Program-made: the position numbers and the translations under genes | Assembly (NCBI GenBank): GCA_001302985.1 | Contig: LJNG01000002.1 | Span: forward strand, 71,164-114,447 | DNA length: 43,284 nt | Direction of reading: 5' to 3' | Source of the DNA: Parcubacteria bacterium DG_74_3 | Lineage (GTDB): Bacteria > Patescibacteriota > Minisyncoccia > Minisyncoccales > DG-74-3 | Part shown: positions 23,366 to 31,291 of the stretch, piece by piece | How the letters are laid out: each line of letters opens with the position of its first letter | Position numbering within the stretch: position 1 is the stretch's first letter | The notes under the pieces: generated by a model | The model's database searches: none | The model's input: only the letters and a program-made list of their open reading frames with translations | Told to the model about the DNA's origin: nothing

Positions 23366-24352
23366 TTATTTCAGGGCTCTTCCTAAGACCTTTTGATTTA
23401 TGGGAGTGGATATCCCGATTTTTTTACCCAAATTAACCACTGCTCCATTATAATACTTAATTTCCGCCAAGTCTTTGGGCTTTCCTTCCCTACCTTCGCT
23501 TATCAGACGAGAAAGGTATTTTCTTAAGGGTAAGAAAATCTTTATTGGTAAAACTTTAATGAAAAAAGTGATAAATTTTACTGGACACCAAGGAAAGTTT
23601 AAAAATTTTCCTCCCGAAGCCTGAACAACCCTAATATATTCTTTCAGAACCCCTATTTCTTCTTCAAGTGTCTCTGGATTTTGAAATCCCTGGCTAACCG
23701 ATAACTCTCTGGTGGCTGAAGCCATTCCCATTAAATTTAAAAAGAGTTTAGAAAACTCCATGTCTTGAATTTCTTCTGGGAGAAACTCTTTGGTAACAAA
23801 CCTTGATTTTTTAAACAAAAAGGTAATATTTTGAAGATTCCCGGGGCCAGAAATTTTTCCAAAAGCTACCCTAATTGGCAAAGAATAAATTATATCGGTC
23901 GAACCTTTAATTTCTTTTCTATCTATAGGGTTGAAAAGAACGAGTCTTGCCACTCTCACCTTATCACTATCTTTACCAAACACCTCCTTAAGGGTTTTAA
24001 GGGAGTCTTTGATAGCTGCGATACCGTTTTGAGAAAGAACTAAGGTGGGAGGGGGCAATCTTCTTTCCTTAATTTTTTGGTAATAGTGCTTTAGTGCAGG
24101 ACCCACAGGATTTTTAGTGGCTAAAAAAATAATCTCAGGTGCGGTTTTGTCAGGAAATTGCGATGCGGTAATTACTTGTTCTCTAAAGACCAAGGGAGCT
24201 CTTTCCTTTCTTTTAACAAAAAGTTTTTCTTTTTTTATTTGCTCAATCTCTTTTCCGACTCCTAAAACATCCGCTACCTTCCCCAGCTCAAAGGCAAACA
24301 TTGTTCCGGTTCTGCCACCAACTCCAATTACTACTATTTTCTTTTCTTGCAT
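23366..24352 (-). CDS. NAD(P)-dependent dehydrogenase, ketopantoate reductase (PanE/ApbA)-like
   Basis: 328 residues. It has an N-terminal Rossmann fold, KKIVVIGVGGRTGTMFAFELG, then LATKNP and VLSQNGIA, and a C-terminal all-helical half ending NGAVVNLGKKIGISTPIN. That layout is shared by ketopantoate reductases and related 3-hydroxyacid or glycerol-phosphate dehydrogenases. The ORF track runs into tRNA-Ala; the ATG at 24352 fits the fold. Standing just before plsY, it could supply glycerol-3-phosphate in place of GpsA, but this is inference. Pantoate synthesis is the alternative. Confidence 0.72.
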   Translation of the reverse strand: MQEKKIVVIGVGGRTGTMFAFELGKVADVLGVGKEIEQIKKEKLFVKRKERAPLVFREQVITASQFPDKTAPEIIFLATKNPVGPALKHYYQKIKERRLPPPTLVLSQNGIAAIKDSLKTLKEVFGKDSDKVRVARLVLFNPIDRKEIKGSTDIIYSLPIRVAFGKISGPGNLQNITFLFKKSRFVTKEFLPEEIQDMEFSKLFLNLMGMASATRELSVSQGFQNPETLEEEIGVLKEYIRVVQASGGKFLNFPWCPVKFITFFIKVLPIKIFLPLRKYLSRLISEGREGKPKDLAEIKYYNGAVVNLGKKIGISTPINQKVLGRALK

Positions 24353-24388
24353 AAAAAGTATCAGAGGACGAACCTCTGTTAAGTCTTG

Positions 24389-24463
24389 TGGACCCGATGG
24401 GACTTGAACCCACAACCTCCTCAATGCCATTGAGGCGCTACTAGCCAATTGAGCTACGGGCCC
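24389..24463 (-). tRNA. tRNA-Ala (anticodon GGC)
   Basis: Acceptor GGGCCCG/CGGGTCC contains the G3-U70 wobble that marks alanine tRNAs. Anticodon stem CCTCA/TGAGG with loop ATGGCAT, T-arm GTGGG-TTCAAGT-CCCAT, discriminator A. Confidence 0.94.
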
Positions 24464-24492
24464 TCAATTTTATGCCCCTGACAGGAATTTCA

Positions 24493-24594
24493 CCCCGCAC
24501 TATTTAATGCCCCCACCAGGACTCGAACCCAGATCAATGGCTTAGGACGCCACTGCTCTATCCATTGAGCTATGGGGGCCACAAGGGTGCGGGG
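24493..24594 (-). other. tRNA-carrying insert with inverted-repeat ends (Arg copy)
   Basis: A 102-nt segment within the T-arm of the outer tRNA-Arg. Its ends CCCCGCAC and GTGCGGGG pair over 8 bp. Seven bases (CCTTGTG) precede and seven (TTAAATA) follow the nested tRNA. The CCCCG start is shared with the Ser and Gly inserts, and the length is close to theirs (114 and 106). Confidence 0.72.
24508..24579 (-). tRNA. tRNA-Arg (anticodon CCT), nested
   Basis: Acceptor GCCCCCA/TGGGGGC, D-arm GCTC-AATGGAT-AGAGC, anticodon stem GTGGC/GCCAT with loop GTCCTAA, T-arm with loop TTCGAGT, discriminator A. It is complete and has the same anticodon as the outer interrupted tRNA, but differs from it at many stem positions, so it is not a fresh duplicate. 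Confidence 0.92.
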
Positions 24595-24693
24595 CGGGCC
24601 TGTATCAGAACCTTAGGAGGATTCTGTTCTATCCGTTGAACTACAGGGGCAGGTTTCGTTTTCGATTTCCAATAATAGCATTTTTTCTTTTAG

Positions 24694-24717
24694 TTGACAA
24701 TAAATTTATGGTATAAT
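24694..24717 (+). promoter_or_regulatory. Likely promoter of the HtrA-like gene (leaderless)
   Basis: An extended -10, TGG-TATAAT (TATAAT at 24712-24717), ends eight bases before the ATG, so the mRNA should start at or next to the start codon. A TTGACA at 24694 is too close (12-base spacer) to be a normal -35. Confidence 0.55.
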
Positions 24718-24725
24718 TTATTCAT

Positions 24726-25751
24726 ATGACGGAACAAATATCAATTGTTGAAATAGTAAAAAAAGTTACGCCCGCCGTCATAACAATAGTTGTTAGTAGA
24801 GACCTCCCCAAGATAGAAGGTTTTTATTTTTTTCCTTTCGGTGGTCAAAAATTTATCATCCCGAAAACGGAAAAAGGGAAAAGAAAAACAAAAATAGGAG
24901 GAGGGTCAGGCTTCATTATTTCTCCAGATGGCCTTGTGTTAACTTCTCAGCATGTGGTAGCGGACCCCGGGGCCAGTTACACCGTAATTTTGGAACCCGA
25001 TAAAAAATATCCAGCTAAGGTTCTAGCTCGTGACCCAATTACTGATATTGCTGTTTTAAAAATAAAAGCTAAAAATCTTCCCTACCTAGAACTGGGCGAT
25101 TCTGGCAAAATTGAACTCGGCCAAACAGTAATTGCTGTTGGTAATGCTTTAGGAGAATTTCATGACACTGTTAGCACTGGAGTTGTTTCTGGGTTATCGC
25201 GATATATTACAGCGTATAGCGGATTAAACCAGCAGGCAGCAAGATTAAGGGGGTTAATTCAAACCGATGCTGCTATTAATCCTGGTAATTCCGGAGGCCC
25301 TTTGGTTAATTTAGAGGGAAAAGTAATAGGGATTAATACAGCCGTGGTCATGGGAGCTCAGAATATTGGTTTTTCCATACCTATTAATTATGCCAAAAAA
25401 GACCTGGAAGAGATAAAAAAATATGGAAAACTCAGGAAGCCCTTTTTGGGAGTGAGATACATCCTTTTAAATAAAGAGATAGCCGAAAGAAATAAGCTTC
25501 CGACAGATTGTGGAGCTTTAATAGTAAGGGAAACCCTGGGAGAATCAGCCGTGGTTAAGGGGTCAGCAGCTGAAAAAGCTGGTCTCCGAGAATACGACAT
25601 AATTTTGGAGGCAGATAGAGAAAAAATTACTGAAAAAAATTCCTTAGCAGAGATCTTACAAAAATCTGAAATTGGGAAAAAAATTAAACTAAGGGTCTTA
25701 AGGAGCGGAAAAAAGATAGAACTAGAAGTAGAACTTGAAGAAAGAAAATAA
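24726..25751 (+). CDS. HtrA/DegP-like serine protease with one PDZ domain, no obvious anchor
   Basis: A trypsin-like protease of envelope quality control. The catalytic triad is H76 (TSQHVV), D107 (TDIAVL) and S189 (GNSGGPL). The C-terminal third (about 240-335) is a single PDZ domain (AAEKAGLREYDIILEAD). HtrA proteins usually have a signal peptide or membrane anchor; this one starts MTEQISIVEIVKKVTPAVITIV and has neither. The start is fixed by the promoter and by the tRNA just upstream. It may act in the cytoplasm or leave by an unknown route. It ends in a terminator. Confidence 0.92.
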   Translation: MTEQISIVEIVKKVTPAVITIVVSRDLPKIEGFYFFPFGGQKFIIPKTEKGKRKTKIGGGSGFIISPDGLVLTSQHVVADPGASYTVILEPDKKYPAKVLARDPITDIAVLKIKAKNLPYLELGDSGKIELGQTVIAVGNALGEFHDTVSTGVVSGLSRYITAYSGLNQQAARLRGLIQTDAAINPGNSGGPLVNLEGKVIGINTAVVMGAQNIGFSIPINYAKKDLEEIKKYGKLRKPFLGVRYILLNKEIAERNKLPTDCGALIVRETLGESAVVKGSAAEKAGLREYDIILEADREKITEKNSLAEILQKSEIGKKIKLRVLRSGKKIELEVELEERK

Positions 25752-25787
25752 AAAAATCACTTCTTTAAGGTCCAGTTTGGTGTATTC

Positions 25788-25816
25788 AAAAACAGCTTTT
25801 CAAAAAAGCTGTTTTT
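25788..25816 (+). terminator. Rho-independent terminator after the HtrA-like gene
   Basis: AAAAACAGCTTTT-caa-AAAAGCTGTTTTT, a long perfect stem with A and T runs at its base. It lies 37 bases after the stop and also faces the minus-strand tRNA-His, so it is probably bidirectional. Confidence 0.85.
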
Positions 25817-25843
25817 GATTTGGGGATAAAATCTAGAAATAAT

Positions 25844-25918
25844 GGGTGAGCGAGGAGATTCGAACTCCCAACAACCTCGGCCACAGCGAGGCGCTCTACC
25901 GGTTGAGCTACGCCCACC
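25844..25918 (-). tRNA. tRNA-His (anticodon GTG)
   Basis: The acceptor GTGGGCG/CGCTCAC is preceded by an encoded G-1 opposite C73, the histidine identity pair. Anticodon stem CCTCG/CGAGG with loop CTGTGGC, T-arm with loop TTCGAAT. Confidence 0.93.
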
Positions 25919-25960
25919 AAATAGATCTGGCACGTCGAATGTGGTTACTGACTTTCGTAG

Positions 25961-26032
25961 TGCCCCCAGCAGGAATCGAACCTACATCAATGGCTTAGAA
26001 GGCCACTACTCTATCCGTTGAGCTATGGGGGC
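25961..26032 (-). tRNA. tRNA-Arg (anticodon TCT)
   Basis: Acceptor GCCCCCA/TGGGGGC, D-arm GCTC-AACGGAT-AGAGT, anticodon stem GTGGC/GCCAT with loop CTTCTAA, T-loop TTCGATT, discriminator A. It reads AGA/AGG and closely resembles the nested tRNA-Arg(CCT). Confidence 0.94.
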
Positions 26033-26134
26033 AAGTAATCGTTATTTTAAAAGAAATTATTAATTCGGTCAACCCCGCGTAAAAGAATTTTAAATGGCCC
26101 TCGTTCAAATTCAATATTATTGTTCAAATTTTCA

Positions 26135-26704
26135 CTACGGGGTCAATTCTTTTTGTAATGCTTCCAATAATTTTAAGTTTTGATAGCGAGAACCAATATA
26201 TTCATAGGCCAAACCCAGTCCTTTTTCTTGCCAAAGCCCTGCTCTTACATATAAAGGAGGTAATTTCTCTCCTTTTATGCTGTAGAATTCTGTTAGATTA
26301 GTGGCTGCCAGAAGTCTGTCAATTTCTTGGGTTGGCGTCTCTGGCGGTTCTTCTTCTGGTATCTCAGGGGGAATTTCGGGGATTGGCTTTGGGACTTCTC
26401 CTTTTATGCCCCTAAAGGGGTCGGGGTATTTTTTCAAATCTATTTCTATAAGTTTTTGCTTTTTCTCTTGCCAGACCTCTAAAATATTTTGATATGTTTT
26501 TTCTTTAAATTGAAGTGGTTTTTCAGAAACCTCGGGCGCCTCTTTTTGGGCTAAGATACTATATCTCTCAAAAATAATACCTCCCAGGACAAGAGCAAAA
26601 ACGAAGAGGAATAGAAAAGTTAAGAGAGTATGACTACCTAAGGTTCTAGGTAGTTTTATTAAGAAGTTCTTGGTTTTTTGGAATTTTATTTTGGGAATTT
26701 TCAT
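26135..26704 (-). CDS. Unknown membrane-anchored protein at the end of the pilus operon
   Basis: 189 residues, no family recognised. It has a basic N-terminus, one span (about 24-48, LLTFLFLFVFALVLGGIIF), a charged region, and a Pro/Glu-rich linker (PKPIPEIPPEIPEEEPPETP). A C-terminal part (about 130-185) then follows with DRLLAATNLTEFYSIKGEKLP. The topology (short inside, one helix, extended periplasmic linker, small domain) and its place right after pilO match where pilP sits in other operons. A PilP-like adaptor role is inference from position only. Confidence 0.5.
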   Translation of the reverse strand: MKIPKIKFQKTKNFLIKLPRTLGSHTLLTFLFLFVFALVLGGIIFERYSILAQKEAPEVSEKPLQFKEKTYQNILEVWQEKKQKLIEIDLKKYPDPFRGIKGEVPKPIPEIPPEIPEEEPPETPTQEIDRLLAATNLTEFYSIKGEKLPPLYVRAGLWQEKGLGLAYEYIGSRYQNLKLLEALQKELTP

Positions 26705-26733
26705 AACTTGGCGGGCTCAGTATAGCCTTGAGT

Positions 26734-27306
26734 TTATCGAGGGGTTATATGGGTAAAAACTTTTATTGAAAAAACAACCCTAACGTCTCCTGTTACAAAA
26801 CCTTTCATGGCTTCTGTCAGAAAGTCAACTTCTGTCAACCTCCGGATGTTCAGCACTTGAATTCTTATCAGGTAGGGACTAGCTTCTAATTTTTCTAAAA
26901 ATTTTAAAAACTTAGGAAAAGAGCCAATAGAATTTATTTGAAAAACCAGGGCTGGCCAGGGATCTTCTTTGGCTTTTGTTGGTAGGGCCGAAGAAATATC
27001 AATGAAAAGTTGGCAGCTACTGGCACTGGTCTCTAAAAAATTAATAAATTCCACTGGCACCTCAGGGTTAATAAAAAGATTGGAGATTTTTTCTAAATTA
27101 GGTTCAATTTCTTGATACAGATTTTTAAATCTGTTGAGACTTTCCAGTTGGGCCTCAAAAGAGACAAGGGTTTGCTTTTGAGAAACCAGATCTTGAGAAT
27201 TCTTTTTTATACCAGAAAAAAGGGGTGAAATAACAAAAACAATGAAAATAATGTATATCAGACAAAAAATTATGATAGATAAATTGAGCTTATGTTTTGG
27301 GGTCAT
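26734..27306 (-). CDS. pilO: Type IV pilus inner-membrane protein PilO-like
   Basis: 190 residues: one N-terminal span (about 8-31), a coiled coil (about 35-70) and a ferredoxin-like C-terminal domain ending in SIKVFTHI. PilO pairs with PilN to form the alignment complex between the cytoplasmic PilM ring and the outer parts. The sequence is poorly conserved; the call rests on size, topology and order (pilM-pilN-pilO). The start overlaps the pilN stop (ATGA), giving coupled translation. Confidence 0.8.
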   Translation of the reverse strand: MTPKHKLNLSIIIFCLIYIIFIVFVISPLFSGIKKNSQDLVSQKQTLVSFEAQLESLNRFKNLYQEIEPNLEKISNLFINPEVPVEFINFLETSASSCQLFIDISSALPTKAKEDPWPALVFQINSIGSFPKFLKFLEKLEASPYLIRIQVLNIRRLTEVDFLTEAMKGFVTGDVRVVFSIKVFTHITPR

Positions 27307-27848
27307 TTTGAAATCTTGAAATTTACCGAGAAAATAATGTCAGTTGGCCTTACCCAGTTTTGGGGCGGAAAATAAATCTCTTGAAAAAGTTTTTCAGCTT
27401 CAAGGTTTTTCTTAAATTCCAACAGGGTTTCTCTGTTGGGAGAAAAACCGGTCAGGGCTACCTGGGCTGGATATTCTCCTTCCAAAAGACTGAGGTCAAA
27501 GCCGTGGATATAGCTTCCCGAGGGTAGAGCTTGAGAAATTTTCTCTAAAATCTCAGTTATATCCAAGTTTTGCTGGTAGAATGAATTTAAATTAGAGAAA
27601 ACAAGATTGCTTTCTTTAATTTTTTCAGCCAACTCTTCTATTTGGGGGCTTTCAAGCTCTTTTTGAGAAAGAAGAATTTTTTGAGCTTCTACCTGACCAG
27701 AAATATAAGTTTTGACTGAGAATAAAATTAAAACTAAAGATATAAAAAAGGCTAGAAGGATAAAACCCAAAATCAGAGTTAGTTTCCAGCGCTCTTCTTG
27801 AACTAACAAGTCCTTTTCTTTTGGCGGTAAAAGATTGATTGTACTCAT
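27303..27848 (-). CDS. pilN: Type IV pilus inner-membrane protein PilN-like
   Basis: 181 residues. It opens with the PilN signature STINLLPPKEK, the short cytoplasmic segment that binds PilM, then has one span (about 23-46), a coiled coil and a ferredoxin-like domain. Overlaps of four bases with pilM upstream and pilO downstream show tight coupling. Confidence 0.9.
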   Translation of the reverse strand: MSTINLLPPKEKDLLVQEERWKLTLILGFILLAFFISLVLILFSVKTYISGQVEAQKILLSQKELESPQIEELAEKIKESNLVFSNLNSFYQQNLDITEILEKISQALPSGSYIHGFDLSLLEGEYPAQVALTGFSPNRETLLEFKKNLEAEKLFQEIYFPPQNWVRPTDIIFSVNFKISK

Positions 27849-28933
27849 TTTATTTCCACGCCTCTTAATGCTAAACCAAAGGCCGTGGTATAGCTTAAGG
27901 ACGTTTCAAGAGAAAGTTTGGATTTTTCTTTTTTAAATTCGGGTAAAATGTTTATCCAGGGATTTCCAATTTCAACCGGGATTTTTAATTCGCTAGAAAG
28001 GAGTTCAGGCAGACCCTTAAGATTTGCTCCTCCCCCACAAAGAAGGACTTTGCTGATTTCTTTACCGTCAGCTGGTAAGTGCTCGAAAGAAGCATGGGTT
28101 TGATAATAGCCAATACACCTTTTTATTTGCTGGGTTAAATCGGTTAATGCCGGAACCAAAGCCTCAAAAACCTCTCTCTTTCCCATTTTTCTTTCAAGAC
28201 CTCTGGTGATTTTTAATTTTTCAGCTTCGGCGAGATTGGTGTTTAAGGTTTTAGCAATAATTTCTGTAAAAATTTGGTTAGAAACCGGAATAGAAGAGGT
28301 GAATCTGACAGACCTTCCAGAAAAGACAATAAAGCTAGTCCGGGTTGCTCCCAAATCAATTAAAAGTAAGGGTGAGGTGCTAAATTCGTCTTTCACTAAA
28401 GCTCGAGCTATAGCTAAAGATTCTATCTCTAAAGAGACTAATTGAAAACCTGCCTTTTTAATACAAGACACATAAGAGTCAACTATCTTTTTGGGAAGGG
28501 CAGCAATTAAAACTTCAAGTTCTTTTAAGTGGTCAACCGGTGGAACAATTTGAGAATCTAGATAGACCCCTTCAATAGGTAGGGGAATATAATTTTCAGC
28601 CTCATAAACCACAGCTGACTTTAAATCTTCTTCTGGCATTCTGGGCATTTTTATTACTTGCAAAAAGGCTTTTTCTTCTGGTAGAGAAGCTATAACGTAT
28701 TTTGTTTTAAGTACCTGTCCCTTGACTTGAGCAGGAGATTCCCGAAGAATTTTTACCAAATCTTCTTCTTTTTTAATCTCTCCTTCTTTAATTATTCCTG
28801 GCTTAATTTCTACCTCCCCAATAGAAGCTAAATCTAAACCCTTTCTTCTTTTTTTGAGCTTGATAATCTTTAAAGATAAATCAGAAATGTCTAAGCCAAA
28901 AATTTCTGGTTTTAAGGTTAAAAATTCTAACAT
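27845..28933 (-). CDS. pilM: Type IV pilus assembly ATPase-like protein PilM
   Basis: An actin/FtsA-fold cytoplasmic protein that holds the PilN tail. 362 residues. Key segments: FGLDISDLSLKIIKL (phosphate 1 region), the adapter part MPRMPEEDLKSAVVYEAENYIP typical of PilM/SHS2, LLIDLGATRTSFIVF (phosphate 2) and VLLCGGGANLKGLPEL (adenosine motif). It heads the M-N-O trio and follows the PilX-like gene by 25 bases. Confidence 0.95.
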   Translation of the reverse strand: MLEFLTLKPEIFGLDISDLSLKIIKLKKRRKGLDLASIGEVEIKPGIIKEGEIKKEEDLVKILRESPAQVKGQVLKTKYVIASLPEEKAFLQVIKMPRMPEEDLKSAVVYEAENYIPLPIEGVYLDSQIVPPVDHLKELEVLIAALPKKIVDSYVSCIKKAGFQLVSLEIESLAIARALVKDEFSTSPLLLIDLGATRTSFIVFSGRSVRFTSSIPVSNQIFTEIIAKTLNTNLAEAEKLKITRGLERKMGKREVFEALVPALTDLTQQIKRCIGYYQTHASFEHLPADGKEISKVLLCGGGANLKGLPELLSSELKIPVEIGNPWINILPEFKKEKSKLSLETSLSYTTAFGLALRGVEIK

Positions 28934-28958
28934 CTTTTGATATTTTTATTATAAATTC

Positions 28959-30251
28959 TCATTCGATTTCTTTCCAGCTTGCCACCTCCCAGGACCCCCC
29001 AGGACCACTGGAAAATTCAGCGTCTTGAAGTCCATATTCATAACTAACCACTGCATTCTCTTCAAGATAAACCTTATAACCTGTTACCTGACGAGTACTA
29101 ACGTTGTTTCTGATTACAATAACTCCTCCATTTCTTCCATCATAAATATTTGGTGTATAAAAAATTCCTCCGAGAGTAGTATTGTCGATATTAATAGCTG
29201 GAGATAACGGGTCTAAGGAAGCATTGGTTGAAAGAAGCAAAAGATAACTTCCTTCTTCTCCCGAGCCCCCCAAGCTCGCTCCAGGTTTTATGTCTATTTT
29301 TCCATCAGCGATTAAAACTCCACTGAGACCTCCGTAAGAATTGAGGTCAAGTTGAATGCCAGCCCCATTTTTAACAAATATGTTACCTTCCACCCAAATA
29401 CTACCTGTCATAATTAAGGTAGCTTTATTATCTAACGTCATATTTCCAGTAATTTTCTTGGGTCCAAGATAACCAGTCACTTTTCCATCTAAAACATAAT
29501 CACCATTAATAATGCATCCTGGATTATCACTGCAACTAGCTTCGGTCTTCCAATTATCAATTTGGCTTTGGGGGATGGGCAAATCTTTAGATTCTTGAAC
29601 CGGATGTTCCTTGAGAGAACCTGTTACCGTACAGTTCTCCAGGCTTCCTCCAGAATAATAGAGAACGCCTCCAATTGTACAATTTTTACAAATGTGGGTA
29701 TAGGCGTCTTTACCAACTTCCAAGCCTTCAATCTTGCCACCTATGGTGGCTACCTTGATAGTATCTTGAATTTTGCCTTTTTGAATAGAGATAACGCTCC
29801 CGTTAGAAAAAACATTGCCCTGAATCTGGGCATTATTGCCCATTTCCATGCCACCGTCCCCAATTTGGGCTCCATAGTGAAAAGAAACATCCTGAGTACT
29901 AACTTTATGAATGACCCGTATTTTTCTAATTCTATTCTCAGCATTACCCATAGAGGTGATACTTCTTGAGCCTCCCAGAATGTCTGATATTTCTATGGTC
30001 GAGGTAGCTCCCCCAACCTTTAAAACATATGAGCTAGACCAATTCATGATATTTACTAGGCGCAATAGAGCGTCTTCAATTCCGGCTTCAGCCGTAAAAT
30101 AGGCTTGATTAGATTTGGTAATGCTTTGTAAAATTTTTTGCTCTCCTCGAGTTACAATAAAAATACTAATCCCGATACTAAGCATTGTCATCAAAACCAA
30201 AATAACCAAATAAAATGCGATAAAACCTTTTTCCTTCTTTTTATTTAGCAT
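28959..30251 (-). CDS. PilX-like minor pilus protein with polymer-like repeat domain
   Basis: 430 residues. The N-terminus KKEKGFIAFYLVILVLMTMLS resembles prepilins but has Phe-Ile-Ala rather than the classical Phe-Thr-Leu-x-Glu and lacks Glu5. ASP-like QAYFTAEAGIEDALLRL then matches PilX/GspK-type proteins. The rest is rich in short Gly/Asn/Val strands (VGKDAYTHICKNCTIGGVLYYSGGSLENC), as expected for a stacked beta-structure. It ends SWEVASWKEIE. It is likely a large minor pilin or tip component. It sits between pilM and the pseudopilins. Confidence 0.7.
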   Translation of the reverse strand: MLNKKKEKGFIAFYLVILVLMTMLSIGISIFIVTRGEQKILQSITKSNQAYFTAEAGIEDALLRLVNIMNWSSSYVLKVGGATSTIEISDILGGSRSITSMGNAENRIRKIRVIHKVSTQDVSFHYGAQIGDGGMEMGNNAQIQGNVFSNGSVISIQKGKIQDTIKVATIGGKIEGLEVGKDAYTHICKNCTIGGVLYYSGGSLENCTVTGSLKEHPVQESKDLPIPQSQIDNWKTEASCSDNPGCIINGDYVLDGKVTGYLGPKKITGNMTLDNKATLIMTGSIWVEGNIFVKNGAGIQLDLNSYGGLSGVLIADGKIDIKPGASLGGSGEEGSYLLLLSTNASLDPLSPAINIDNTTLGGIFYTPNIYDGRNGGVIVIRNNVSTRQVTGYKVYLEENAVVSYEYGLQDAEFSSGPGGSWEVASWKEIE

Positions 30252-30252
30252 T

Positions 30253-30768
30253 TTAGTAGTTCCTCAAAGAAGCGGTGGAACTTAAATTAACTGAGGCTTG
30301 GTATTCTGGTAAATTAGACGGATTTTTATAATCAATCGTCAGACTAACCCGAATGGAAGGAAGAGTAGAGGTTGTAGCCACCTGGGTAAAAAACAGGTTT
30401 TTCACCTCTACTCTTTCTGAAGTTAAAGCTATGGGACTTTGGGACTCTTTTTTTAGACAAAGTTGAGTTCCACAAAGATAAAAATCAATATAAGATATCT
30501 TTTCTCCCTGGGGCAAATAATGGGTAGTTTCAAGAGAAAGCTGGCTTGAGCTGGAAGTTGGTGTATAAACGCTTTGGGCTTCTTTTATTTCATAGATGAT
30601 TATTTCCATGCTTCTTCTGCTGTTGTCTAGAGTTTCTCGTGTTACTCTTGTCTTGGTGTTGGAGCGAATTGCCCAAAGAAAAAAAGAAGAAATAGCAACA
30701 ATAATAACAGACAAAACCCCAATATAAACCAATATCTCCATTAGAGTAAAACTTTTATTTTTCGTCAT
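30253..30768 (-). CDS. Type IV pilin-like pseudopilin (PilW/GspJ-like)
   Basis: 171 residues with a class III signal: KSFTLMEILVYIGVLSVIIVAIS, in which prepilin peptidase would cut before Phe and Glu5 is present. The globular part (LDNSRRSMEIIIYEIKEAQSV) resembles PilW/GspJ. It stops one base before the PilX-like start, consistent with one operon. The exact minor-pilin class is not certain. Confidence 0.8.
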   Translation of the reverse strand: MTKNKSFTLMEILVYIGVLSVIIVAISSFFLWAIRSNTKTRVTRETLDNSRRSMEIIIYEIKEAQSVYTPTSSSSQLSLETTHYLPQGEKISYIDFYLCGTQLCLKKESQSPIALTSERVEVKNLFFTQVATTSTLPSIRVSLTIDYKNPSNLPEYQASVNLSSTASLRNY

Positions 30769-30790
30769 TTACAATTTAGAATTTAGGTTT

Positions 30791-31288
30791 TTATTGCTTT
30801 GCCCAGTTAGTAAAGTAAGTAATAATCTCTAACTGTTTTTCTTGCCAAGAAACAGTAACAGTTGCTTTTTTTGTATTAGGGTCATTTATGCCTCCTGTTT
30901 CAACAATATTATCTGTGGCATCTCGAAAGGTGTTTTCAAAAACAACTTTTCGAGTAAAACTATTAACATCTTCTTCTCCTTGAATTAACATCCATCTCGG
31001 GGAAATATCTGAAGATTTCTCGGGATGATAGGCAACACCGGTAGTAAGTATACCCAGTCCATCGTATTTATTCTCGGGGTCATCGAAATTCCAACCGGTT
31101 CCATCACGATAATTTCTAACAGCTTCCAATGTTTCTTGGGCTAAAGCATTAGCCTGGGTGTTTTTTTTGATTGAAATAGAGGCTTTTAGGGAAAGGGTGG
31201 TCAGGCTTAAAATTCCAACCAGGGCCATGCCAATAATGACAATAACCGCTAAAATTTCAATTATGGAAATTCCTTTTTGATTTTTCAT
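30791..31288 (-). CDS. Type IV pilin-like pseudopilin (PilV/GspI-like)
   Basis: 165 residues: signal KNQKGISIIEILAVIVIIGMALVG with the Gly cleavage site and Glu5, then the PilV-type ANALAQETLEAVRNYRDG. The globular domain holds beta strands near the end (KATVTVSWQEKQLEIITYF). Confidence 0.82.
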   Translation of the reverse strand: MKNQKGISIIEILAVIVIIGMALVGILSLTTLSLKASISIKKNTQANALAQETLEAVRNYRDGTGWNFDDPENKYDGLGILTTGVAYHPEKSSDISPRWMLIQGEEDVNSFTRKVVFENTFRDATDNIVETGGINDPNTKKATVTVSWQEKQLEIITYFTNWAKQ

Positions 31289-31291
31289 GTA

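Larger units (their letters stand above)
24473..24650 (-). tRNA. Interrupted tRNA-Arg (anticodon CCT) with a tRNA nested in its T-arm
   Basis: On the minus strand the 5' exon has acceptor GCCCCTG, TA, D-arm GTTC-AACGGAT-AGAAC, anticodon stem GAATC/GGTTC with loop CTCCTAA, a short variable region and the T-stem strand ACAGG. The 3' exon has TGAAATT, the T-stem strand CCTGT, acceptor CAGGGGC and discriminator A. Acceptor (7/7) and T-stem (5/5) pair fully. Between ACAGG and TGAAATT lie CCCG and a 102-nt insert that holds a complete tRNA-Arg(CCT). Without the insert the T-loop would be TGAAATT, which keeps A58 but lacks T55 and C56. Either the transcript is rejoined, works as a two-piece tRNA, or is a relic. 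Confidence 0.68.

Noticed and set aside
24480-24600. Ordinary tandem tRNA-Arg cluster
   Set aside because: The flanking pieces pair with each other as one tRNA (acceptor 7/7, T-stem 5/5), so they are two halves around a third gene, not separate genes.
25919-25960. Possible T-arm-like CAC-ATTCGAC-GTG between tRNA-His and tRNA-Arg
   Set aside because: The stem is only three base pairs and no acceptor or other arm could be found.
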